Under the pieces are notes generated by a model. It worked only from the letters and a program-made list of their open reading frames with translations, made no database searches and had not been told where the DNA came from. 64,000 nt of DNA from Sphingomonas sp. Mn802worker. Lineage in GTDB: Bacteria > Pseudomonadota > Alphaproteobacteria > Sphingomonadales > Sphingomonadaceae. The position numbers and the translations under genes are program-made. Below, one piece after another: positions 27,535 through 35,566 of this stretch; positions within the stretch are counted from its first letter, which is position 1, and each line of letters starts with the position of its first letter. The stretch lies in NCBI RefSeq assembly GCF_000382485.1, contig NZ_AORY01000011.1, positions 62,001-126,000 on the forward strand, in the 5' to 3' direction.

Positions 27535-29004
27535 TTGAGCGCAACCACCAACTCCGACGCCCCCGCGGCACGCGCCGACGCGAACCCGAGCACGCCGAAG
27601 GTCGTCACCCGGTTCGCGCCGTCGCCGACCGGTTTCCTCCACTTGGGGGGCGCGCGCACCGCGCTGTTCAACCTGCTCTACGCGCGCCACCACGGCGGCA
27701 CGTTCCGGTTGCGGATCGAGGATACCGACCGCGCGCGCTCGACCGAGCCTGCGATTGCCGCCATCCTGAACGGGATGCGCTGGCTCGGGCTCGATTGGGA
27801 TGGCGATGAGGTCTTCCAGTTCGCGCGCGCCGACCGCCACGCCGCCGTCGCGCAAACGATGGTCGAGCACGGTCACGCCTATCGCTGCTACATGACCCAG
27901 GGTGAGATCGACGCGATGCGCGCCGAGGCACAGGCGGCGAAGAAGCCGCTGCGTATCCGCTCGCCCTGGCGCGACCGCAGCGACGGTCCTGCAGACCAGC
28001 CGTTCGTGGTCCGGCTGAAGGCGCCGACCGAGGGCGCGGTCACTATCCACGATCAGGTGCAGGGTGCGGTGACCGTCCAGAATGCCGAGCTCGACGACAT
28101 GGTCCTGCTCCGCTCCGACGGCACGCCGACCTACATGCTCGCGGTCGTCGTCGACGATCACGACATGGGTGTGACGCACGTCATCCGCGGCGACGATCAC
28201 CTCAACAACGCCTTCCGCCAGCTGCCGATCTACCGTGCGATGGACGCGATCGAGGGTGGCTGGCCAGACCCGGTCTATGCGCACATCCCGCTGATTCATG
28301 GCTCGGACGGCGCCAAGCTATCGAAACGTCACGGCGCGGTCGGGATCGAGGCCTACCGCGACGAACTCGGCATCCTGCCCGAGGCGCTCGACAACTACCT
28401 GCTCCGCCTCGGCTGGGGTCACGGCGACGACGAGATCATCGCGCGCGACGACGCGATCCGCTGGTTCGACCTCTCGGGTGTCGGCAAGAGCCCGTCGCGT
28501 TTCGACCTCAAGAAGCTCGAGAACCTCAACGGTCATTACATCCGCACTGCCGACGATGCTCGCCTCGCCGGATTGGTCGCCGACAAGCTTGGCTTTGCGG
28601 ACGAGGACACGCGATGCGAGACGCTCGTCGCCGCGATGCCCGCGCTCAAGCCCCGTGCGGCGAACATCAACGAGCTGGTCGATGGCGCCGCGTTCCTGTT
28701 TGCCCAGCGCCCGCTTGCCATCGACGATGCTGCGGCCCCGCTGGTCGGCGGCGACGCGCCGGCGCTGCTCGCCCGGCTCCACGCAGCGCTTGACGCAGTG
28801 CACAACTGGGATACGGAGACCGCAGAGGCCGCGGTGCGGCAGGTCGCCGAAGACGCGGGCGTGAAGCTCGGACAGGTGGCCCAGCCGCTTCGCGTCGCAC
28901 TAACCGGACGCAAGACGTCGCCGGGCATCTTCGACGTACTCGTCCTTTTAGGACGCGAGGAAAGCCTGGCGCGGATCGCGGATCATACACCCGGCAACGC
29001 ATAA
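27535..29004 (+). CDS. gltX: Glutamate--tRNA ligase
   Basis: 489 residues from TTG 27535, with GGGAG nine bases upstream; no ATG or GTG lies closer to the conserved [17 protein letters not shown]. An in-frame ATG at 27472 would add 21 residues and run through the comEC start. Class I signatures: HIGH as [13 protein letters not shown] and KMSKS as GAKLSKRHG, with a C-terminal anticodon-binding domain. It charges tRNA-Glu, possibly also tRNA-Gln in organisms using GatCAB. It is divergent from comEC, with about 31 bases between the starts. Confidence 0.94.
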   Translation: MSATTNSDAPAARADANPSTPKVVTRFAPSPTGFLHLGGARTALFNLLYARHHGGTFRLRIEDTDRARSTEPAIAAILNGMRWLGLDWDGDEVFQFARADRHAAVAQTMVEHGHAYRCYMTQGEIDAMRAEAQAAKKPLRIRSPWRDRSDGPADQPFVVRLKAPTEGAVTIHDQVQGAVTVQNAELDDMVLLRSDGTPTYMLAVVVDDHDMGVTHVIRGDDHLNNAFRQLPIYRAMDAIEGGWPDPVYAHIPLIHGSDGAKLSKRHGAVGIEAYRDELGILPEALDNYLLRLGWGHGDDEIIARDDAIRWFDLSGVGKSPSRFDLKKLENLNGHYIRTADDARLAGLVADKLGFADEDTRCETLVAAMPALKPRAANINELVDGAAFLFAQRPLAIDDAAAPLVGGDAPALLARLHAALDAVHNWDTETAEAAVRQVAEDAGVKLGQVAQPLRVALTGRKTSPGIFDVLVLLGREESLARIADHTPGNA

Positions 29005-29030
29005 GCCCTTGGGCCTGACAGGAGACGATC

Positions 29031-30314
29031 ATGACCGACACAGCCACCTTCGATCTGGCGGGCAAGAACTTCGACTATCCCGTGCTCTCGGGATCGGTCG
29101 GCCCCGACGTGGTCGACATTCGCAAGCTTTATGGCCAGACCGGTGCCTTCACCTACGATCCGGGCTTCACCTCGACCGCGTCGTGCCGCTCCGAGATCAC
29201 CTATATCGACGGTGACGAAGGCGTGCTGCTTCACCGGGGCTACCCGATCGGCGAACTGGCCGAGAAGTCGAGCTTCATGGAGGTCGCCTATCTGCTGCTG
29301 AACGGCGAACTGCCGTCGGCGGACGAGCTGTCGGGCTTCAACCACACGATCAGCCGCCACACGATGGTGCACGAGCAGCTGGCGACCTTCTTCCGGGGTT
29401 TCCGCCGCGATGCGCACCCGATGGCCATCATGTGCGGCGTCGTCGGCGCGCTGTCGGCCTTCTATCACGATTCGACCGACATCCACGATCCGCAGCAGCG
29501 CATGATCGCATCGCACCGCCTTATCGCGAAGATTCCGACGATCGCGGCGATGGCGTACAAGTATTCGGTGGGTCAGCCGTTCCTCTACCCCGACAATTCG
29601 CTGTCCTACACCGGCAACTTCCTGCGCATGACCTTCGGCGTGCCGGCGGAAGCCTATGAGGTGAACCCGGCGATCGAGCGGGCGATGGATCGCATCTTCA
29701 TCCTACACGCCGACCACGAGCAGAACGCGTCGACCTCTACCGTCCGTCTCGCCGGCTCATCGGGCGCGAACCCGTTCGCGTGCATGGCGGCGGGCATCGC
29801 CTGCCTGTGGGGTCCGGCGCACGGCGGCGCGAACGAGGCCGCGCTCAACATGCTGCACGAAATCGGTACGCCCGATCGCATCCCCGAGTTCATCGCGCGC
29901 GCGAAGGACAAGAACGATCCGTTCCGCCTGATGGGCTTCGGCCACCGCGTGTACAAGAACTACGACCCGCGCGCGACCGTGATGCAGAAGACCGTGCGTG
30001 AGGTGTTTGAGACGCTGAACGTCTCCGATCCCGTGTTCGAGACCGCGCTGAAGCTGGAAGAGATCGCGCTCAACGATCCGTATTTTATCGAAAAGAAGCT
30101 GTTCCCGAACGTCGACTTCTACTCGGGCGTGATCCTGTCTGCGATCGGGTTCCCGACCAGCATGTTCACCGTGTTGTTCGCACTTGCGCGCACGGTCGGC
30201 TGGGTCGCGCAGTGGAACGAGATGATCACCGACCCCGACCAGAAGATCGGCCGCCCGCGCCAGCTTTACACCGGCCCGACGCAGCGCAGCTACGTCCCCG
30301 CCGGCGAGCGCTAA
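29031..30314 (+). CDS. gltA: Citrate synthase (type II)
   Basis: 427 residues, ATG preceded by CAGGAG. Motifs: [20 protein letters not shown], the catalytic His in [20 protein letters not shown], the active-site [14 protein letters not shown] and the C-terminal Arg region QLYTGP. The length is that of hexameric type II enzymes of Gram-negative bacteria, which are usually inhibited by NADH. It condenses acetyl-CoA and oxaloacetate into citrate. It lies 26 bases after gltX on the same strand. Confidence 0.97.
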   Translation: MTDTATFDLAGKNFDYPVLSGSVGPDVVDIRKLYGQTGAFTYDPGFTSTASCRSEITYIDGDEGVLLHRGYPIGELAEKSSFMEVAYLLLNGELPSADELSGFNHTISRHTMVHEQLATFFRGFRRDAHPMAIMCGVVGALSAFYHDSTDIHDPQQRMIASHRLIAKIPTIAAMAYKYSVGQPFLYPDNSLSYTGNFLRMTFGVPAEAYEVNPAIERAMDRIFILHADHEQNASTSTVRLAGSSGANPFACMAAGIACLWGPAHGGANEAALNMLHEIGTPDRIPEFIARAKDKNDPFRLMGFGHRVYKNYDPRATVMQKTVREVFETLNVSDPVFETALKLEEIALNDPYFIEKKLFPNVDFYSGVILSAIGFPTSMFTVLFALARTVGWVAQWNEMITDPDQKIGRPRQLYTGPTQRSYVPAGER

Positions 30315-30318
30315 ACGC

Positions 30319-30522
30319 GTGCAGCGGCTCCGGCCGGCTCTCCTCGGCCTGGGTGTGCTCTGCACGCTCATGGGCGTGCTATGGATCGGCCAGGGCCGCG
30401 GCCTGATCCACTGGCCCGCGTCGAGCTTCATGCTCGACCAGCGCGTCTGGGCCGACTACGGTGCAGCACTGGCGGTGGCGGGGTTGCTGATGGTCCTGCT
30501 GGCGCGGCGCTTGCGGCGATGA
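30319..30522 (+). CDS. Small two-TM membrane protein, unknown function
   Basis: 67 residues from a GTG four bases after the gltA stop. Two hydrophobic helices are predicted: LLGLGVLCTLMGVLWIGQG and YGAALAVAGLLMVLLA. They are joined by a short polar segment with HWPASSFMLDQRVW, and the protein ends in RRLRR. The close spacing suggests cotranscription with gltA. No domain was recognised; a similar GQG...WPASSFM core occurs in small sphingomonad membrane proteins, from memory and not checked. Confidence 0.7.
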   Translation: MQRLRPALLGLGVLCTLMGVLWIGQGRGLIHWPASSFMLDQRVWADYGAALAVAGLLMVLLARRLRR

Positions 30523-30635
30523 CGTTGGTCGAGATCGCTCGCAGGACGCCTTTGCTGACCTATTCACGATCCTGCCACTTCGTTGCCCTTGTGTTGTCCC
30601 TGCTCAGGCAGAACAGTTCGCGCCCGAGCTGTTAA

Positions 30636-31376
30636 ATGGGAGCGTTCGACGGAAAGGTCGTGCTCGTCATTGGTGGAACGCGTGGCATCGGCGCGGCCAT
30701 CAGTCGCAGGATGGTGGCCGATGGTGCCTGCTTAGGCATTATCTATCGAAGCCGTGTCGGTGACGCGGAAGGTCTTGCCGACGAGCTGCGCAGCCAAGGT
30801 AAGACAGTTGTCTTGATCCAAGCTGACGTAAGCAACGTCGCCGCGCTGAATCGCGCGATGGACGAGATTATAGACGCGCTCGGCCGGCTGGACGTTCTTG
30901 TGAGCGTAGCCGGAACAGCGATCGTCGGGCCGCTGGAAAGCTATGCTGATGACGCGTTCGATCAGATTTTGGCGGTGAACGTACGCGCGCCATTCTTTGC
31001 TGCAAAGAAGGCCGCCTTAGTAATGACGAACGGCGGTCGGATCATCATCCTTGGCAGCATTGTCGCCGATAGGATGCCGGGAGCAGGCGGAACCCTGTAT
31101 TTCGCGAGCAAGGCGGCTCTTGGCGGTATGATCCGCGGGCTGGCGCGCGATTTAGGATCACGGGCAATAACGGCAAACCTTGTCCAGCCGGGTCCTATCG
31201 ACACGGAACGCAATCCAGCCAATGGCCCGGATGCGTCAATCAATCGGAGCCCGTTGGCCATTCCCCGGCACGGCACAACTGAAGAGGTAGCGGGGCTGGT
31301 CGCCTACATTGCATCCCCCGAAGCTGGCTTTGTCACCGGAGCCACATATAATATCGACGGCGGTTGGAGCGCGTAG
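30636..31376 (+). CDS. SDR family oxidoreductase, probably acquired
   Basis: 246 residues. It is a classical short-chain dehydrogenase/reductase: cofactor loop VIGGTRGIGAAISRRM, DVSN, VSVAGTAIVG in place of NNAG, catalytic Ser in ILGSIVADR and YFASK as YxxxK, ending GATYNIDGGWSA. An Arg-containing glycine loop suggests NADP(H). Codon use is unlike its neighbours, with frequent TTA, ATA and GTA and visibly lower GC, and no functional link to flanking genes is apparent. This points to horizontal acquisition. The substrate is unknown. The 113 bases upstream hold no other gene; an AACAG-N12-CTGTT inverted repeat (30612-30633) abuts the start. Confidence 0.88.
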   Translation: MGAFDGKVVLVIGGTRGIGAAISRRMVADGACLGIIYRSRVGDAEGLADELRSQGKTVVLIQADVSNVAALNRAMDEIIDALGRLDVLVSVAGTAIVGPLESYADDAFDQILAVNVRAPFFAAKKAALVMTNGGRIIILGSIVADRMPGAGGTLYFASKAALGGMIRGLARDLGSRAITANLVQPGPIDTERNPANGPDASINRSPLAIPRHGTTEEVAGLVAYIASPEAGFVTGATYNIDGGWSA

Positions 31377-31442
31377 CGGAATGTTCGACTGACAGGCGTA
31401 ACCGCTCACAGCGCAACTCACATCAGAGATGTAGCAGTGATC

Positions 31443-32780
31443 CTACGCCCCCGCCGGCAACCACAGCAGGAAGCGCGCGCCCATGCCGACGTCGCTGTCG
31501 ACCGTCAGGTCACCCCCCATCGCACGCGCCAGACGCCGCGCGATGTAGAGCCCAAGGCCGCTACCGCCTGCCTCGTTCGCATCGACGCGCTCGAACTTTT
31601 CAAAGATGCGCGCCTGGTCGCCTTGCGCGATACCCTTGCCCTGATCGGCGACGATCACAACCGCGCGGTCGCCGTCGCGTTGCGCGCGAAGCCAGATCGT
31701 CGCGCCTTCGGGCGAGTAGCGCACTGCATTGCCGATGAGGTTGACGAGGATCTGCAGCGTGCGCCGGAACTCGCCGCGCGCGGGCAGCGCCGCGTCCAGC
31801 CCATCGCGGTCGATCGTCACGCCCGCATTCGCCGCGCGCACCTGCAACAGCCCCGCCGCTCGCCGCACGACATCGGCAAGGTCGATCGCGTCATCCTCGA
31901 CCGTGAAGTCCTCGCGCTCGATTGCCTCCAAGTCGACCAAATCGTCGACCAGCCCCAGCAGGTGCCGTCCCGCGCTGGCGATATCGGCGGCGTAGTCGGC
32001 GTAATGCGGATCGATCGAGCCGTCGGTGGCGGCGTTGATGCTGTCGGCGTTGGCGACGATCCGTCCAAGCGGCCCGCGCAGCACCTGGTCGAGGCGCGCG
32101 TTGAACGTCTCGGCAACCGGTTCTGGCGGTGCCTCGTCGAGCAGATAGGTGCCGCCGACGAAGCCGTCGAACCCGCCAAGCGGATCACGCCTGACCGATC
32201 CGGCGAGGAACACGCGGACGCCGCTCTCGCGGATCGTCGCCACCTGCCGGTCGAAGTCGACCCGCTCCGCCACCGCATCGAGGATCATGACGTTGCCGCG
32301 CTCGTCCGGCTCCATCGCGAACAACCGCGTCAGCGGGCGCGACAATGCCGCAACCGCGTCGAAGCCGTGGCGTACGCCCGCCTGCTCATCGATTCGCGTG
32401 ACCCGCAACTCGGCATCGACCTCCCATTGCCAGTCGGCACCCGGCGGCGGCGGCAGGGCGGCGACCGTGTTCGCGCTGGTCGGCGTCCGCCACGCCGGCC
32501 GCTCCCGCAGCACCGAGACCGCGAGCGAGGTGCCGCCATCGCCCGGCGTCGCCTTGATCCAGCAATCGAGATCGATCTCGCCATCGGCGATCGTCACCCC
32601 GCGCGAGATCAGGATACGCAGTCGCCGCGCAAGCCGCGCCAGCGTGTTGAACTGCGGCACCGCCAGCACCTGCCCGCGGTGTCCGCCCGCGCGCTCGTTG
32701 ATCGCGCCGAAGCCCTCGTCGGCGTCGATCAGCCGGTCCTCGCGGTCGAGCCGCGCGTGCAGGATCAAAGGCTCGCTCAC
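31443..32780 (-). CDS. Histidine-kinase-like protein with degenerate H-box (pseudo-histidine kinase)
   Basis: 445 residues, GTG start overlapping the DUF2336 gene stop. Residues 1-215 contain a PAS-like region (WQWEVDAELRVTRIDEQAG). The dimerisation helix reads FNARLDQVLRGPLGRIVANA, which aligns with the FLANMSHELRTPLNAI consensus and puts Gln232 at the phosphoacceptor His. The second helix (AADIASAGRHLLGLVDDLVD) is normal. The ATPase domain is intact: N-box NLIGNAVRYSPEG (N351), G1 VADQGKGIA and G2 GGSGLGLYIARR. No TM is evident, so it is cytosolic. It probably binds ATP but cannot autophosphorylate in the usual way. It may act as a scaffold, allosteric regulator or phosphatase-like partner. 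Confidence 0.88.
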   Translation of the reverse strand: MSEPLILHARLDREDRLIDADEGFGAINERAGGHRGQVLAVPQFNTLARLARRLRILISRGVTIADGEIDLDCWIKATPGDGGTSLAVSVLRERPAWRTPTSANTVAALPPPPGADWQWEVDAELRVTRIDEQAGVRHGFDAVAALSRPLTRLFAMEPDERGNVMILDAVAERVDFDRQVATIRESGVRVFLAGSVRRDPLGGFDGFVGGTYLLDEAPPEPVAETFNARLDQVLRGPLGRIVANADSINAATDGSIDPHYADYAADIASAGRHLLGLVDDLVDLEAIEREDFTVEDDAIDLADVVRRAAGLLQVRAANAGVTIDRDGLDAALPARGEFRRTLQILVNLIGNAVRYSPEGATIWLRAQRDGDRAVVIVADQGKGIAQGDQARIFEKFERVDANEAGGSGLGLYIARRLARAMGGDLTVDSDVGMGARFLLWLPAGA

Positions 32781-33859
32781 GCAGCGCTACCGATCGACAG
32801 CGCACGCACCGCCTGCCGGAAATCGCGCGTCAGCATCAGTGGCGCGATCACCGCGCCTGCCTGCTCGGGCTGCACCCCCGCCGCGGCGTCGATCGCCTCC
32901 GGCAGCGCCTCGACATCGCGCGATCGATCGGCTTCACCCAGCGCCCAGCCGATGCGCGCGAGCACGTCGCGCTCCATGCGCAGCGCGCGCAGGGCGATCC
33001 ACAGCCGCTCGCCGTCGGGCTCGAGTGCGAGTGCGCGCGCTTCGTCCATCTCGATCCCGAGCGCATGCGCCAGGAACGCCGCGAACAGCGTCAGCCGCCC
33101 CTCGGTCAACGCCTCGATCAACAATCCGGGCAGCCGCTCGACATCGGCGTCGATCGCGGCGGCGAGGCGATGCGCGGCGATGATCGTACCCGCGGCGCCA
33201 TCGAAATGCGCGATCCGCTGCATTGCGGCATCGACCAGCGCGCGGTCGGCCGTGGCGGAGACGCCGCCCAGCCGCTCGCGCAGTGCCGCTGCCACCCACC
33301 AGACCAACTGATGGTGCAACTCGGCGGGCAGTTCGGCGCGACGTTCCTCGATCGGAGCGCGGCGGCGGCTTTCGGCGAGCAGATAATCGATCGCCGCGTC
33401 GCGAATCATCGGGTCGGCGTGGTCGCGCAGCCGTGCGAGCAGCCCGGTGGTGACGCCGGGCGCGCGATTGCTGATCAGCGCCTCGTCGATCAGGTCGACC
33501 CGCGCCTGCGCGACGATCTCGTCCATCAGCGCGCGGTCGCGGAGCAATCCCGACTCGATCAGCCGCGCGAGCACGCCCGCGTTGCCGGTCGCAAGCGCCT
33601 TCGCCGCCGCGCTGTCGCCGCGCCCGGCGAGCAAGCGGGCCGCAGCCGCGCCGACATCATGCTCGATCGCGGCGACACTCGCCTCGACCATCGCGCTGAT
33701 CAACGCGCGCGCGCGATCGTCGAGCCGGTCCTGCTCGACCCGGAAGAAATCCTCGATCGCGGCGCCGAGCCGACGACCGGCGCGCCGCTCGGCGGCCGCA
33801 GCGCGGAGCGCCAGCTCCGCTGCGGTCGTATCCGTCGGCGAGGAAGGGGAAAGCGACAT
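32777..33859 (-). CDS. DUF2336 domain-containing protein
   Basis: 360 residues, helical and Ala/Arg-rich, with HEAT-like helical pairs (RDHADPMIRDAAIDYLLAE). This is typical of DUF2336 proteins, which are largely alphaproteobacterial and of unknown function. No TM or catalytic motif was seen. It is coupled by a four-base overlap to the kinase-like gene downstream and lies 36 bases after the nucleotidyltransferase-like gene, so the four minus-strand genes here form one operon. A protein-interaction role is plausible. Confidence 0.82.
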   Translation of the reverse strand: MSLSPSSPTDTTAAELALRAAAAERRAGRRLGAAIEDFFRVEQDRLDDRARALISAMVEASVAAIEHDVGAAAARLLAGRGDSAAAKALATGNAGVLARLIESGLLRDRALMDEIVAQARVDLIDEALISNRAPGVTTGLLARLRDHADPMIRDAAIDYLLAESRRRAPIEERRAELPAELHHQLVWWVAAALRERLGGVSATADRALVDAAMQRIAHFDGAAGTIIAAHRLAAAIDADVERLPGLLIEALTEGRLTLFAAFLAHALGIEMDEARALALEPDGERLWIALRALRMERDVLARIGWALGEADRSRDVEALPEAIDAAAGVQPEQAGAVIAPLMLTRDFRQAVRALSIGSAA

Positions 33860-33895
33860 GGTGCCATTGTCTAGCGCGGCTTCGTTAAAGGGGCG

Positions 33896-35062
33896 CTAAG
33901 CCTGAACCCTCAACGCTTCGATCGCGCCGCCAACCGTCGCGGTGGAGTAGATCGCCGCTGCCGCAAGCCCCCAGATCGGCAGGCCAAGCAGCGTCCCCGC
34001 CGTCACGATCGCCAGATAGGCAGGCGCCCCGCCCCACCAGCGGCGACGCGTCGCCGGCTGCGTCGCGCGCTCCGACAGACCGCCCGCCACCACCGTCTGC
34101 ACGCCAAGCAGCAGTGCGACCGAGCCCAGCCCCTTTCCCAGCAACAGCAATGCCAGCGCGGGACAGGCCAGCGCCGCGATCGACAACCCGCGCGACACCT
34201 CCGCTTCGTCGCGGAACAGCGCGAGCGATCCGGCAAGCTCACCGACGATCGTCGCTAGCAGCACGACGATAAGCCCCGACGCGCGCCAGCCCGACCAGAC
34301 GCCGACCAGCCCGCACGACGCCAGCACGCCCGCGACGCCAGCCACCGCCATCGTCGCGACGCCACGACGTGCGACCTCCGGCACCGCCAGTCGCGCGATC
34401 GGGCGCAGGATCACGCGATCGAACCAGCTCGGCCGCGTCGCCATCGACGCTGCCAGCATCGCACGGCCGCGCTGATCGAGCGCACTAGCCCGGTGCTCGA
34501 TCCCATGGCCTTGCGCGATCGTATGCGCAGGCAGTTCGATCCGTGCCGCGCGCGCCTGCGCGAGAACGTGGAGCAGGGTCGATTGCAGATCGTAATCGGC
34601 GGGCATGCCGGCCGCCTCACCCAGCCGTCGCGCATCCATCCGCGCCAGTCCAGCCCAGGCGACCCCGCCGCCGATCCGCTCGAACTCCGTGCCGGCCGCC
34701 GCCTCGGGCACGACCAGCAACGTGTCGTCCTGCTCCACGGCAAGCGCATTCACCACAGGCTCGCTGGTCACCAGACCATCGGCGATCAACAACACGCGCG
34801 CGAGCGGGTGCAGCTTGCCCAGCGCATCGGTTGCGCTCCGCACCGCGTCGACCGCCACCCCGCGCTTGCCGATCCGCGCCAGTGCGCCGATCAACTCGGG
34901 CGTGAGGCGCGACACGATGACAACGATCTGAGACGCGCCCGCGGCGATCAGCAACCGCGCCTGATATTCGATCAGCGTCGCGGCGGCGAACGGCAGCGTT
35001 GCGGTCAGCGTGCCCGAACGATCGGTCGCCTCTCGTGTCGCAAAGAGCAAGCCAGCCAGCAT
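33896..35062 (-). CDS. Nucleotidyltransferase-like / CDP-alcohol transferase-like membrane protein, catalytic motifs missing
   Basis: 388 residues. The N-terminal ~185 residues follow the nucleotidyltransferase layout (LPFAAATLIEYQARLLIAAG then IVVIVSR, LLIADGLV, LLVVPE). They lack the glycine-rich GxGxR signature expected at the start. Next come SWFDRVILRPIARL and about five TMs, resembling CDP-alcohol phosphatidyltransferases, but the DxxDGxxAR motif is absent (the corresponding stretch reads VGELAGSLALFRDE). This is the domain order of bifunctional inositol-1-phosphate cytidylyltransferase/DIPP synthases, here apparently without catalytic residues. The family assignment is tentative and could be wrong. 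Confidence 0.6.
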   Translation of the reverse strand: MLAGLLFATREATDRSGTLTATLPFAAATLIEYQARLLIAAGASQIVVIVSRLTPELIGALARIGKRGVAVDAVRSATDALGKLHPLARVLLIADGLVTSEPVVNALAVEQDDTLLVVPEAAAGTEFERIGGGVAWAGLARMDARRLGEAAGMPADYDLQSTLLHVLAQARAARIELPAHTIAQGHGIEHRASALDQRGRAMLAASMATRPSWFDRVILRPIARLAVPEVARRGVATMAVAGVAGVLASCGLVGVWSGWRASGLIVVLLATIVGELAGSLALFRDEAEVSRGLSIAALACPALALLLLGKGLGSVALLLGVQTVVAGGLSERATQPATRRRWWGGAPAYLAIVTAGTLLGLPIWGLAAAAIYSTATVGGAIEALRVQA

Positions 35063-35117
35063 CCGTGGCAGTTACGGCGGCATCCTGCGGCGGGCAACCC
35101 GCCTTCCGACGTCCGAT

Positions 35118-35417
35118 TTAGCGTTGAAGGCGATCGATGTTGCGGCGGATCAGCCGCAGCGCGGGGGCGTCACCAACCCTGGCATCCGCTGCCTCGCTCG
35201 CCAGCGCGGCGAGCCGGACCGCGCCGAAACTCGCCGCCAACCCACGCAATCGCAGCAATGCGGTCCGCCAGCCTGCATCATCGCCGGCCTGTTCGAGCGC
35301 ATGAAGCGCCACCCGCGCGCTGTCGCCGAACGCCGCGCGCAGGTCGGCGATCAGCGCGGGATCGTTCCCGACCGCCGCCGACAGTGCATGATCGATCGCG
35401 CCCGGATCATAGGCCAT
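35118..35417 (-). CDS. Hpt-like protein lacking the phosphoacceptor His
   Basis: 99 residues and all-helical. LLRLRGLAASFGAVRLAALA (54-73) aligns with the Hpt consensus AHxLKGxAxxxGA, but Leu55 stands where the phosphorylated His should be. The Lys is conserved as Arg58, and Gly59, Gly65 and Ala66 are kept. It is first in the minus-strand run with the nucleotidyltransferase-like, DUF2336 and kinase-like genes. It is divergent from the coiled-coil protein gene; the 149-base gap contains a perfect 12-base palindrome. It probably binds a response regulator or kinase without accepting phosphate. Confidence 0.78.
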   Translation of the reverse strand: MAYDPGAIDHALSAAVGNDPALIADLRAAFGDSARVALHALEQAGDDAGWRTALLRLRGLAASFGAVRLAALASEAADARVGDAPALRLIRRNIDRLQR

Positions 35418-35437
35418 CCACCAGCTATTGACCGCAC

Positions 35438-35449
35438 CACGTTAACGTG
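35438..35449. promoter_or_regulatory. Perfect 12-base palindrome CACGTTAACGTG in the divergent promoter region
   Basis: CACGTTAACGTG is self-complementary over all 12 bases. It lies between the divergent Hpt-like gene (start 35417) and the coiled-coil protein gene (start 35567), where a dimeric regulator could control both. It is not the CtrA site pattern TTAA-N7-TTAA. The function is inferred from position only. Confidence 0.4.
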
Positions 35450-35566
35450 ACGTTCGTGGCCCCGAACGCGTTCCGCCGCACGCTCCGTCGCGAACCGCTT
35501 TCGCCGCGCCACAAACGTGGTAAGCCGTCGATCATGAACGGGGGGCCGTCAATCATCGGAATACGC

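Noticed and set aside
30523-30635. Attachment site or mobile-element end beside the SDR gene
   Set aside because: Only a short AACAG/CTGTT inverted repeat; no direct repeats, integrase or tRNA nearby.
31437-33311. 624-codon plus-strand frame opposite the kinase-like and DUF2336 genes
   Set aside because: Low-complexity Arg/Ser/Ala translation; the minus-strand genes explain the region.
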